Shown: piece after piece, positions 33,573-44,168 of the stretch
Layout of the letters: each line of letters opens with the position of its first letter
Numbering within the stretch: the stretch's first letter is position 1
Assembly (NCBI GenBank): GCA_021209875.1
Contig: JAGYVD010000001.1
Location: 6,386,001 to 6,450,000 of the forward strand
DNA from: Rosellinia necatrix
Taxonomy: Eukaryota; Ascomycota; Sordariomycetes; Xylariales; Xylariaceae
Direction: 5' to 3'
Length of the DNA: 64,000 bases
Translations under genes and position numbers: made by a program
Notes under the pieces: model-generated
What the model saw: only the letters and a program-made list of their open reading frames with translations
What the model was told of the DNA's origin: nothing
Databases searched by the model: none

Positions 33573-33609
33573 TATCTACCCTACCCACCTAGGTAGGTAG
33601 GTAGGTACC
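33573..33609. repeat. ACCTAGGTAGG palindromic repeat
   Basis: CTACCCACCTAGGTAGGTAG followed by GTAGGTACC has a palindromic core CCTAGG. The same core recurs at 2266 and 12785. Confidence 0.8.
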
Positions 33610-34116
33610 GGGTAGTTAGATAACTAGTGGCTAGTGACTATTTACCTAAGATATTGAAGAGGTACCTATGATCAGTCTCTTGACTCCAGCACCTAACGGC
33701 CCTCACCGGCATTTCGCATTCTTATCAGGCGAGGTGCAGCGGGTGTGTGTCGTGATCTACAGAGCCCAGACAAGTCGAAGTCGGCACCGGCTGACCTAAC
33801 ATGGTTACCTACAGACCCGGGGAGATGGCCATATAAAAACGTAGCACACACCATAAGAAAGCTAGGTAGGTTAGCAACCATGCAGTACCGCTTTCCCTGT
33901 AGCCGCCTGCCTATCTGCCTGCTCTTGGGTGCATGTGTCGGTAGGTAGTGCAGTGCAAACCCAACCTTGGACGCTTGGAATCCATCTAGCACACTGTCTA
34001 CATGTACGTAAGAGGTACGGAGGCAAGCAAGTACTTAATTTAGATAGCGCAGCAGGAAGTGCCCGTCTACCGAGGTAGGTATCTGGCCGTCAACTCAAGA
34101 GGTCCCGCTTGTATCC

Positions 34117-34153
34117 AGGTAGGTAGGTAGGTGGGTAGGTAGGTGAGTAGGTA
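34117..34153 (+). repeat. GGTA tetranucleotide array
   Basis: About nine GGTA units in direct orientation with GGTG and GAGTA interruptions. This is the longest array of the type in the window. Confidence 0.85.
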
Positions 34154-34718
34154 CTCGTGCCTAGACAACACCCTACTTGTACATATTATCATCCAGAGTT
34201 GGAGGCGGGCCAAGTACGTTGCTTGGACTCATCTCGCTCAGCCTTCGCTCGACCTTCGTTCACCTTCAGCCTGTACATTCTAGCTCACTCCCGTTGTATA
34301 TTTATTTTCAAGGCCGTTGCCAAAGCGTCCGACGGGTGCCAGCCATCCCTCCCCGCATGTTGCTATCTACCTACCTACCCAGGCACTAATCCTACTAATT
34401 CAGGAGCAGCAGGTAGCCCTCGAGCTCTGCGGTGCCCGCAGTTCACCGGCTCCATTTCACCAGCTCGACATCCAAATCCCGGGTCCAGGCTCTAAAGGCT
34501 CCCAAGCCGTTACGTTGCCGCCGTCGCGCCTCAGCGACCGAACATTCGGCATCCGGGCGTGCTCTGGGCCATGGACAGCCCCCGCCCTTTTTCATGATCA
34601 TCTGGTTCTTAACCATCTCTGATGCTCTGCATCTGCGCCTGTTACGTCACTGCCAGCTTCCCTCCGCTCACCTCTCTCATCCCACTCCCTCTTATATCGC
34701 CGGCTACTATCCGCAATC

Positions 34719-36091
34719 ATGAATACTCGCCCGCCTATCGAGTCACCTAGTGAGCAGGCTGCCCTCTCCGTCGCTTTCAACCATGACTCGAGCCGCTTCA
34801 GTGTCGGCCTGGATTCCGGGTTCCGCAGTATGCTAACTTTCCTCCCGCCGCCCCCCTCACCCTCCCCCTCCAGTTTTGATATGCTTCCGTATAACACCCA
34901 CTTACATCGCAATAGTATTCCTAGCAAGTTCATGCCAAATACAAACCACAAGAGGTAAGCTTGTTCCGGTAATCAGTCAACGGAAACATGCTCACATCCT
35001 CTCGTAGTTCTCAATGCCGGCCTTGGCCTCGTTCAGATGATGGGCAATGCCAACTATCTTGCATTAGTAGGCGGTGGTCGCTCCCCCAAATTCCCCCAGA
35101 ACAAGGTCATAATTTGGGACGATAGTAAGGGGAAAGTTGCCTTTGAAATCGCCGCCTTAACCGCTGTCCGCGGTGTTCAGATCACCAAGACCCGTGTTGT
35201 CGTGGTCCAGCAAAATAGCGTGCGTCTCTACGCTTTTGAGAAACCTCCGAAACCGTTAGCCAAGTACGAAACGGCAGATAATTTGCTAGGTTTGTGCTGC
35301 TTGACGGACAAATACCTAGTCTTCCCGGGGAGGACCCCGGGCCACGTGCAAGTTGTACAGCTAGCTACAGATAGCGTGAGCATTTTGCCAGCACATTCAT
35401 CGAGTCTCAGAGCCCTCCAAATCAGTGCCGACGGGGAATTGCTTGCAACCGCCAGCGAAAAGGTATTTGACTACTGGTCCTTCTTGCTACTCATCCGTAC
35501 TGATTCTCTCAGGGTACGCTTGTGCGCATATTTGCGACGGGTAGTTGCGCCAAATTAGCAGAGCGACGGCGAGGTACCGAAAACGCCACAATTTTCTCAT
35601 TGCGCTTCAGTCCGTCAGGCAATATGCTAGCTTGCACATCAGACAAGGGCAATTTACATATATTCGACGTGCCTAATCTGCGTCGGCCTTCATCGTCCAC
35701 GTCACGCCCAGCACCCCCTATCTCACCGTCCGCCGCATCCTTCAACCTCTCGACCGGTGCGAATCCCAACGCGGATGCCACTAATAAATGGGGATTTCTC
35801 AGTAACATCCCCTTTGGCCCCTTCTCGGACGTCTATTCATTCACCTCTGCCCCATTCGAGACTGGTAGTGAGCCACTTCAGAATAATCACCACATGCGCC
35901 GCCTGAGCGACAATCCCGTGTTGGGGACAACGCGTCCGGCTAAGGGGGTAATCGGCTGGATCGACGAGGGCAGCCTACTTGTTATCGGAGCTGGGCACGA
36001 TGCGCGCTGGGAGAAGTTCGTCCTGCGTGAGGGCGAAGATGGCCGTTATGTGTTGGTCCGAGAGGGCTGGAAAGGGTATCTAAGTAACTGA
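34719..36091 (+). CDS. HSV2: PROPPIN WD40 protein, HSV2/Atg18 family
   Basis: Phosphatidylinositol 3-phosphate/3,5-bisphosphate-binding beta-propeller that acts at vacuolar and endosomal membranes and in selective autophagy. Exons 34719-34827, 34916-34954, 35008-35462 and 35513-36091 join in frame to 393 residues. Recognisable parts are SVAFNHDSSRFSVGLDSGFRIF (blade 1), NYLALVGGGRSPKFPQNKVIIWDD (family signature), ISADGELLATASEKGTLVRIF and IFSLRFSPSGNMLACTSDKGNLHIFD. The lipid-binding L/FRRG motif between them reads ERRRG here (about residues 220-224). The two central arginines and the glycine are kept, but the hydrophobic residue is Arg. A Ser/Pro-rich loop of about 60 residues follows, as in Hsv2. 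The gene converges on IST3 with 300 bases between stops. Confidence 0.9.
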
Positions 36092-36391
36092 CGGCTTGAG
36101 CGGGATCGCGAACGCAGCGCAGTTTGGGGGTGAGATTGAAAGCTGTGCATGTGGGCCTATCTGGGGGGTTTTGTTCGGAATTCATGCTGGCGAGGAGTAT
36201 GGTAACACGGAAAGAGAGGCGTTCAGGAACACAGACGGCAACAATTTATTATCGCATGATTTACTGTCATCCTGCGTACTCTAACGATACAAGGAGCCAC
36301 TATGCTGGACTCGAGCCAATATCGAGCCGATATTGAGAATTTAGGGTATAGTTTTCCACTTGGCATTAACATAGCAAATCCTTCTCGACCT

Positions 36392-37459
36392 CTATGGTTG
36401 TGGTGATCTCGTGTGGCTGCGCCTCCTTCTTTTGTGATGTCTGTCTCTATCTTTGCCCGGTCCTTCGTCCCCGTAGCGCTTTGTTCGTCTATCATCCCAG
36501 TTTTCATCCCCCCCACGATGGTCACGATCGCCGCCCCCGCGGTCTCTACGAGGCTCTCCATCATGATGCCTATTATAGTCACCGCCGCGCCTCCTCCTTT
36601 CTCGATCCCTTTCTCTCGATGGATCTTCTCTCCGGGCGGCCGCATCTCTCCCACGAGTTCTCTCATCTTCTGCCGTAGGCGTCGCGTCACGTCGGGATCT
36701 TCTATCCCGACGGTCGTCGCTCTCATCCCTCCGTGAGCGATGACGGCTGCTATGATGATGGTGGCGGTGTTTTTTATTCCTCTTATCTTTCTGACTATTT
36801 TCCCTCGTCAGCGCCTCGTCGATTTCCCGCTTCTTCTCTTCGATTAGGAAACCCTTCATAGGATCGTCATCGTCGTGCTCTTCGATTAATTTCCGCAATT
36901 CCATCTCCTCCTTCATCATGGGCCTTCCCACCCCCTTCTCCTCCTCCGCGGCATCGTCTTCGTCTTCGGTTTCGAAAGTCTCGCCCTTCGCCGCTTTCTC
37001 CTTGCGTTGGATGTCTGCCCAGCCGATGGCAAATTCGTCCGCGTCCTCGTCGTCTCGGCCCTTGTACCGCGCGTGGTCCACCCGGATTAGCCGGCCGGCG
37101 ATCTCGGCGCCGCCCAGGTTGTCGACGGCAAGGTCGCAGCTCCGCTGGTCCTCGTATTTCAGCCACCCGAACCCCTTGCTCTTGCCCGACTCCTTGTCCC
37201 TTGCCAGCTTGAGGAAGACGGGCTCCCCGTACTGGGAGAAGATGGTGATGACGTCGCCCTCGGTCAGCTCGTACGGCAACCCGCCGAAATTAACAAAGGC
37301 GGTGTCGCGGTAGTCGGTATGCCAGGACGCTTCGGGCGATCTGCCATGAGGAGGATTGTCAGTGAAGTGGGAGCGTAGCAATGAGCTGGGCAAGTAGACT
37401 TACACGCCATTCTCAATCTCGCGCTTATTGAGCGCCTGGATAGCGCGGATTTGATTCAT
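36392..37459 (-). CDS. IST3: U2 snRNP/RES-complex RNA-binding protein Ist3 (RBMX2-like)
   Basis: Pre-mRNA retention and splicing factor of the activated spliceosome (Ist3/Snu17). Exons 37459-37404 and 37340-36392 give 334 residues. The N-terminus MNQIRAIQALNKREIENGV, then SWHTDYRDTAFV, is diagnostic of the family. One RRM (about 32-110) has RNP2-like AFVNFGGLP and RNP1 KSKGFGWLKY, ending in GRLIRVDHARYKG. After an acidic linker (ETEDEDDAAEEEKG) the protein has a 130-residue Arg/Asp/His-rich tail, longer than in yeast but usual in filamentous fungi. RES partners Bud13 and Pml1 are not in the window. Confidence 0.93.
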
Positions 37460-38952
37460 GTCGAATGTGGCATAGGACACGCCCACTCGTTCAAGTCCAT
37501 GGAAATACAGCGACGTAGAGGTTATACATGGAGAACAATTCGCCGATTGTGTAGTCGCAGAGTTGCAGACGGACGGAGAAGAGATATCCGAAGGTATAGG
37601 ATCTCGGAAAGATTAGCTCACAATGTGCCATACTAGGTAGTAAGTACCTCCGAGATAGGTAAGTTTTACCACACCAGATCGGCATGGGACTAGCGCCCGA
37701 GGCATGGCTACTTTTTAGCCTGAGCCACGTCTGAGCCACGTCTGAGCCACGCCCAAGCCACGCCTGAGCAGGACCCGCTTTTGCATAAGCCAAAACTGAA
37801 CACGCCCGCATAACTTTAGTTGACTACGGCTAGTATTACTGTAAATCCCCCGTCACGAACATATTCAAGGGATTTAGGTATAGATTGCAAAGTCTATGTG
37901 CGGTAGCTCATGATACCTTTTTGCGTCCGGATAACTAGTGCAAGCATGAGGTAGGTAGAAGGTAGATTAGATGTTCCGTTGATCATTTAAGGAAAGGGAA
38001 ACACTCCTCCGTCTGGATCAATCATATTGTATATAGAAACGTCAACTTGGCCATATGAACTTTCGCGGCGACTTCCTAGGCAGTCGCTAAGTAAAGGAAT
38101 GACTAGGCTGGGGATAGAGTGCTAGCTTTGATGTAGACAGCCGTGAGTTCCATTACCACATCTTCTTCCATCATCCAGCTGGCATTCAAGCACTAAATAC
38201 GTTTCTACGACGCCAACCTATTCCCTTTCGTGCATCAATTTTGATTTTACCTATTTGTATATAATGTATCTCATTTGCCGACTTCGGTAGCTTTCTAGGT
38301 CCGATCGCGCCATAGCGATCGACATAATGACCTATAGAAATGAAAGTACTTGCGAAACTCCAAAGTAAGTCACCTTTTTATAGCTGGCATTCATCATCGC
38401 AAACACGGCAAAGGTGAAAAAAACCTTCATCGTCTTGCCGAGATTTGTGTCTTCTTTTTTTTTTTTTTTATCCCTACCTTGTGTTCCGCGTATGGGCATC
38501 TACCGTATTGCAACCAGCTGATATCACATCATCTCGATGTAAAACCCAAAAGGCTATTATAGCTTCGCGATAGCCTCGGGGTACTACAATCATCGGTAAA
38601 GTGGCGGTTTGCATACCGACAGCCAAATTTAGCGTTCGGGTCGATGTAATTGTGATTGTCCGCATTGCTGTCGACACGTGCGGACTTTCGAGTTAGTATC
38701 TGACCGCCACTGTTATCATTAGAAATCTCGACTGTTTCGATGCCTTGGTTCACATCGGCGCAAGGTAGTCTCGGCAGACCCATGTGCGTAAATTGTGAAT
38801 AAAGGTGAACTATTGAGGAGCTAGCACAACCCGCTCATGCCAGCGTCGTCCCCGAGACCAAATATATGGGAGCAGTTATCCACCAGCCGGTAAGCCAGCA
38901 CGAAGCAAAATCATGAGCACACACTAGGCGGGTTCCACATGTGCGATGGTGA
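37460..38952. other. Spacer left of the decayed coding remnant
   Basis: It includes the IST3 promoter, an 11-base tandem array (37719-37771) and an AT-rich middle. A T-run of 16 lies at 38456-38468. A minus-strand frame at 38529-38783 (84 codons from an ATG) has a plausible amino-acid composition but no recognised motif, and I leave it uncalled. Confidence 0.4.
37719..37771 (+). repeat. 11-bp CTGAGCCACGT tandem repeat
   Basis: Five consecutive units near CTGAGCCACGT, the last two diverged (CCAAGCCACGC). It lies about 260 bases upstream of IST3. Confidence 0.9.
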
Positions 38953-39374
38953 GACGTCTCTGGACGTGGCTCTTCCGTCGCAGCCGATCCCTCGAAGATT
39001 GACCCCTATCGTGATGCTCATGCTGCAGCTGGAGGTGTTGCGCCGCCGGGCAGCGCCTTCAGCACTCAGAATCATGACTACAGGCGGCAAGAAGAGAAGG
39101 CTATTTCGGCGAGGACGGTGTATTAGAATCATTATGCGGCGTATAATCCTCAAATATCCGGGGTCCGGTATCATCCGCAGGGCACGTCATTCCCCTACAA
39201 CGCCGTTGCTCAGACACAAAAGTATACTGATGAGCGGCAAAATTCTGGGCAGAGTTCGTTGGTTACGACTCATATCACTCATATAAAAGAGGTCACCAAG
39301 AGAGGATCAGCAAACTAGAAGACAAGGAAGCCGAGATGAAGTATCATAAGAACGCGCACCACAAAGCCGTTTGA
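38953..39374 (+). pseudogene. Decayed coding remnant of unknown protein
   Basis: Family not recognised. One frame is open from 38953 to 39315 except for a single TAG at 39124. It reads protein-like sequence such as DPYRDAHAAAGGVAPPGSAF, YRRQEEKAISARTVY, then NHYAAYNPQISGVRYHPQG and TTHITHIKEVTKR. Near 39300 the sense shifts to another frame, reading ISKLEDKEAEMKYHKNAHH to a TGA at 39372-39374. Such a coiled-coil-like segment is unlikely by chance. The TAG could be a C-to-T change of CAG. No start codon or promoter is visible, so this looks like the 3' part of an old gene. Confidence is moderate because there is no homology to cite. Confidence 0.45.
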
Positions 39375-39962
39375 GCTCAATCCAATGGACCGCAGGGGTA
39401 AGGTTAAGTTAATAGGTCATACAATAGATTACAGGATTACAATTGTGAGTTCTAGTAAACTTGGGAATCAGAACAGGAGAGACAGGTATATTAGGGGCGT
39501 TATTTCATGTGTATTATAAGTACAGTCGGCCTCTACTTTCGTAACTAATCCATGTCCATTTATCTAGATCCGGATTATTGACCTCGGTCCACGATCCTCG
39601 AGTACTGCTAATAGCTAACTGTAACGACCTTACCATACTATGGAGAGTGTAAGTATATGATATGGGGGTTTGTTCGCCAAGGGATAAGTTCCGGTATAAC
39701 CAGAAGAGGTGGTACGGTAAACAGATTCACTAAGGATGATATCGTCGTTAAGAGGGCTTGAAGGCCCCTCACCTATTTTCAAGAAAGATATCACTATGTG
39801 CTTAGATTGATCACTGAAGTAATGAACGTATGCATAAAGTGGCATAAATGCTGATGCTTACTTGTAGTTACCCAACTGAGGCTGTGTCAGTGGGTGTAGC
39901 CCACTATAAGTAGCATTCTGCACCCAGTTGGCACAGCGGACCGATCCATCCTTCATACAACC

Positions 39963-40035
39963 GCAATACAAGTACAATATAAGTACAATACAAGTACAAT
40001 ACAAGTACAATACAACAATAATACAACAATAATAC
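39963..40035 (+). repeat. ACAAGTACAAT tandem repeat
   Basis: Four 10-base units (near ATACAAGTACA) pass into AATACAACAAT units, about 180-250 bases upstream of the regulator's start codon. Confidence 0.9.
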
Positions 40036-40040
40036 ACACA

Positions 40041-40064
40041 ATGGCTTTGCCTGTGACAGGCTGA
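40041..40064 (+). promoter_or_regulatory. Candidate upstream open reading frame
   Basis: ATG followed by six sense codons and TGA in the presumed leader of the zinc-cluster gene, 152 bases before its ATG. It has an A at -3. It could dampen translation if the transcript starts upstream of it. Confidence 0.4.
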
Positions 40065-40215
40065 TTCGAACTTGAGTACAAGTCGTACTTGCGCTAAATC
40101 TAATCTGTTTGCGGCACGGAAAGTTGTAAAACCCAGCCTGGGACCTCGTTCATATCATCACGAGCGAGTGGCCACCTCGGAGTCGAGCCGATTGACTACA
40201 ATAACGAGCACGGGG

Positions 40216-42400
40216 ATGGCCCAATTGACGGAAGGGACCGCCCCCGCTCCCGCCCCTGATCCGGTGACGGGCCAAGTCGAGGGCCCTCGGAAACATTGCT
40301 GGGAGTGTCTCCGGCGGAGGCTGGTCTGCGACTCGGTGCGCCCCGTATGCAACCGATGCCGCAAGAACGGCATAGTATGCCCGGGTTACGGCGAGCAACA
40401 GCCGCTGCGCTGGGTGAAGCCGGGACGGGTGACAGTGCGCAATCGGCGGCGACCGAAAGCTGGGAGCACCACCACCACCAAGCGCGCTCGGGTCGCTAAA
40501 AGGACCCCAGACACCACAGATGACGACCCTGTTGTCGACGGCGACGCTGTGGATCAGTCCTCCTCGACGACGAGCGACTTATCTAGCAGCAGTGGCGAGC
40601 TCCAGAGTCAGTCCGTCGCCCGGCAGCTCTTCGCCCTCTCGCAGCCCAGGGCCATGGATTCTATCATGCGGTATGATATCCGGTGTGAGAACTTTGCCGG
40701 CATCGAAGCCTCGTACATCTGCAAGTTTACCCAAATCCGCCGGGCGCCCGCCTTCCCCTGCACCCGATTCGTGATATCGAGGCGCCCCGGCAAGCGGGAG
40801 GCGGGATTCGTCGCTAACGCAGCCGACTTCTATTAACCAGACAACGTGGAGATGTACGAGCGCAGCACGCCGCTCAAGCTCCTACGCCACGACGGCGAAT
40901 TCAAGATGCCCCTGGCGACCATCGCCCGGACCCTCCCCGCGGCCATCAAGGGGTTGTTTATCATCTTCGCGCTCGGCCACCAGATGTACAAATTGCCCGG
41001 CGACGCAGAGGAGAATGTCCGTGACCGGGCGCGCTCCGCCATCGCGTTCTGGACCTGCCAGGTCATACGCACCCTCAACGAAGACATTGCGGAGGAGGAG
41101 ACGCGCGCGAGCGACGGGACCATGACCGGTGTTTTGATGCTGATGCTAGCCGACGTAAGTGTTACCTACCGTCTGGTTCTGCGTCGTCGCCCCTGTTCGC
41201 TCTGCGCGGGGATCTGGTAAGCCGTAATAGACAGGCCCAACACTAATATGAAATTCACAAATGCAGCAACAGATACAAGCCTCCAGTCGCTGGCGGCTTC
41301 ACTATAGCGGGTTGATGAAGATGGTGCGCATGCGCGGCGGAATCGAGAAACTCTGGCACGAGCGCCCACACATGCATAATACGATTCAAACATGGGTTCT
41401 GTAAGTCTTGTGCCCCAAGTCCTACTATTCCGTTATGCTATTACTATGTGGTTATGAGTCTTGAAGGGAAAGTAAATAAAGGGGGCGGGGAAGGTTGTGT
41501 TGTTTGTGAACGGACGTTACAATTCATTTGCTAACTTCAACGTTTACAAAAAGGGGCGAGGTTTTCGCCAACACAACAAGCCCAAGCAACGACCAGCTGA
41601 TGGTCCTCACGCATCCCAAGAGGCTCGCATTCACCGAATCTACATGGGCCACCATCCCACCCGTGTACATCGGCTCGATCTGTCCGCCTCCGCTCTTTCG
41701 CGCCGTGATCCGGATCAACTACCTGCGCGCCCTCGCATCACGCAGCGTATCTAATCCTAATTTCGCATGCTCCCCAGCCTCTTCCTCCTCTTCCTCCTCT
41801 CCATTGCCATCAGATCTATCCACGCCCTCGTCCTGGTCCCCTTCCTCCTCCTCGTCACACCATCCCCCATCCTCCTCCTCATCATTTACCTACCCCTCCG
41901 AAGACGACATACCGCTCTACACCGACGCCCCTACGCTCCTCGCCCACATCATCGCCTTCTCGCCGTCGTCCTACGTCGACGCCCACGGGTCCCAGGATGC
42001 GCGGGAGTACTGGCTGCTCGTGGTGCGCGTCTACCACTCAGCCGTGGTGCTCTACTGCATCCTGTCGCTGCGGGGCCTCCTCCTGCTGCCACCCGAGAGC
42101 AAATATCTCGAGCGGACCGTGCACGCACACTACGACCGGCTCCTGCTCGACCTCAAGGCCGGCCTCCGGCACGAGGGCTTCCGCAACTGCCTCTTCTGGC
42201 CGCTTGTCGTCGCCGGCGTGTGCGCGGCCCGCGGCACCGCCTTCGAGCGCGCCTTCATCGCCGACGCGCTCCGTGATGCCGTGAAGGATGTCGGCAGCTC
42301 CATGCTGCTGCTCGCCCGCAGGGTGCTCACCGTGTTCTGGGCGTCCGGGAAGACGGGGTGGGATGATTGCTTCGATCAGCCGTATCTCTTCATGGCGTGA
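40216..42400 (+). CDS. Zn(II)2Cys6 transcription factor
   Basis: Fungal binuclear zinc-cluster DNA-binding regulator. Exons 40216-40684, 40841-41154, 41267-41400 and 41554-42400 join in frame to 587 residues. The cluster at about 27-54 has the exact C-X2-C-X6-C-X6-C-X2-C-X6-C spacing (CWEC, then CDSVRPVCNRC, then C). It is followed by basic RRRPK and KRARVAKR stretches. The middle and C-terminal part (MYERSTPLKLLRH, GLFIIFALGHQMY, LMKMVRMRGGIEKLW, FRNCLFWPLVVAGVCA) is the Fungal_trans_2-type regulatory domain. A long serine-rich insert lies at about 375-410. The first intron uses donor GTGAGA at 40685, the only choice found that restores frame. No metabolic cluster is beside it, so its targets are unknown. 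Confidence 0.88.
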
Positions 42401-43347
42401 GGATGGATTGATCAGAGGTTGTCTGGCTGTCGACGGACTATTCCAACGCATGCAGGCACAATGGGGTTGGAAATCCCATTTCTGTTTTCCATTGTCGAAA
42501 AACATCGTTCGCTGTTCGGATAAGGTAGCGTGGCGTCACATGCCCGGCGGAAACCACATACGTTCTTCATGCTTAACATGGGGCCCTCTTGTCGCTGATG
42601 AGCCGTATCCTCAATTGAGACAAATACCTAGCACGAGAGCTATTTCCTAGCCAATAGCCTATTCCTATGCGTTTGTGCGCCACCATACCAAGATTCCACA
42701 CAAATGCGGCTGAGCACCCGGCGTGTGTTATTTCGACGACAGCCAAAGGGCTACATGAAATTAGATAAGTAAGGAACTGATATATTACCTAGGTATGATA
42801 ATGTATTTATTGCTGATCAATCATTATACTTAATATCTTTATTGTACCATGTATAACCCTCTCCTCACATGCATATAGTCCGCGACTGCGACGTCAAGGC
42901 TATTTATGCTCTACAGCTCTTCATACCCAAGTATATAAATCATTTTGTTTATCTTACCAAGAACTTTAACTATTAGTTCATAGCCCAATCGCTCAGATCA
43001 TCTATCGATCCACATTTAATCTACTCTCTTGATGGTATACTAGGCATCTACTAGGCAGATGGTCAGTACTTGTTCCACTCCACGTCACTAACTAAGTCGG
43101 CCAATCCTTTACACATCGAGATCGAACGATCTTCATCATAGTTGCCTTGCTGCCTGTTGCTCTTCTATTCTGTAGAGGACGATCAATCATGCTCGATATG
43201 TACCACATTTCGATTTGGTCGGAAACGGCAAGGCCGTAGCTAAGACATATGCGAGGAACGAACATAAATAACCATTGTACATTCCCACATCATTCTCCCT
43301 CTCGGTATCACAACAAATCGGTGTATCTCTACGATCATTCAGTCACG
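42401..43347. other. Spacer downstream of the zinc-cluster gene
   Basis: About 950 mostly AT-rich bases. The right part should include the promoter of the 43348 gene. No gene or strong repeat was seen. Confidence 0.5.
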
Positions 43348-44168
43348 ATGGTATACATTGCCCCAAACCCGGACGCCCCGAGGCTCAAAGCCTATCTCCT
43401 TCCCTCGTTCCCAGCCAGTGAACTAGCCGCTTTCAAGCATGCCTTTGAGCTCGGGACGTGCGCGCCATTCGACACAATGCTTGAGCTCGTGACCCAACAT
43501 GCGCCCAAGGATTACGCAGGCAAATCGTACGAGTACATGCGCAAGAGGGAGCACGAATCAAGGAACACGGGACCATTCACCCTGGCCGACGCCCGCGGCG
43601 CCGGCGGTCGGGCCGGCGCGGTGTGGTACGTCGGTCAATTCGCGACCCAGGACGAGGTGGACGACGGCGAGGCGGCATCCACGGACGTCGTCTGGCGCAT
43701 CCTCGTCAAGACGGGACTGTCTGGCGCTGGCGTGGGCCAACTACGACATCGCGAACGCGTCGCTGCCGGAGGACGTCGAGAGTCTGGGCGTCGAGCTCCC
43801 CGTCGACGCCGGCTTACGAGGTGGGCGAGGCGGACGGCTGCGGGGGCCTGGACATGCTCGAGGAGCGCGGGTCGAGGGACGCCGCCGCCGCCGTCGTCGT
43901 CGCACGCCCCGGCGAGTTCGAGGAGAGCACGGACGACGCCCTGAGGGCAGATTACATGCCCCGGCCCGCGAGGGTCGTGCGGTCGAGGGAGGGCCTTGCG
44001 GAGACGCTGGGCGTCGTGAACGCATGGACGATCCTCAGCCCGGTCCGCTCGCGGAAGAGCCTGGATGGGAGCAGGGAGACGTTTCCGAAGGGAAGCGTGG
44101 CGCTGCAGTCGAGGTACGATCCGAACTTTGACTGGCCCAAGTATGAATGGCCAGAGGGGTCGTTATAG
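43348..44168 (+). pseudogene. Hypothetical gene with two apparent frameshifts
   Basis: Family not recognised. It starts at ATG 43348 (MVYIAPNPDAPRLKAYLLPS). The first frame is convincing to DVVWRILVKT near 43713. Sense then continues one base on, in DCLALAWANYDIANASLPED and VESLGVELPVDA. Near 43812 it shifts again to YEVGEADGCGGLDMLEE and runs through VVVARPGEFEE, ETLGVVNAWTILSP and QSRYDPNFDWPKYEWPEG to a stop at 44168. The restored product would be about 270 residues, without membrane segments or signal peptide. Each break corresponds to one extra base, at a GGG run and at GGCTT. No intron fits at these points. The cause may be recent decay or consensus errors in GC-rich DNA. Confidence 0.65.

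Larger units (their letters stand above)
32547..34718. promoter_or_regulatory. 2.2 kb divergent CDC11/HSV2 spacer rich in GGTA repeats
   Basis: Both promoters lie here. The spacer is dominated by GGTA/TACC direct and inverted repeats, with the best clusters listed separately. It also has a run of ten G bases near 32857 and GTAGTGGGTAGTGGG tandem units at 33040-33070. Small open frames in it look like translated repeat DNA. Confidence 0.6.
39375..40215. other. Spacer and 5' leader of the zinc-cluster regulator
   Basis: AT-rich spacer that ends in a tandem ACAAGTACAAT array (39963-40035) and a seven-codon upstream reading frame (40041-40064), both listed separately. Confidence 0.5.

Noticed and set aside
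38529..38783. Minus-strand 84-codon frame with plausible composition
   Set aside because: No motif, no supporting exon structure, and no relation to the nearby plus-strand remnant.
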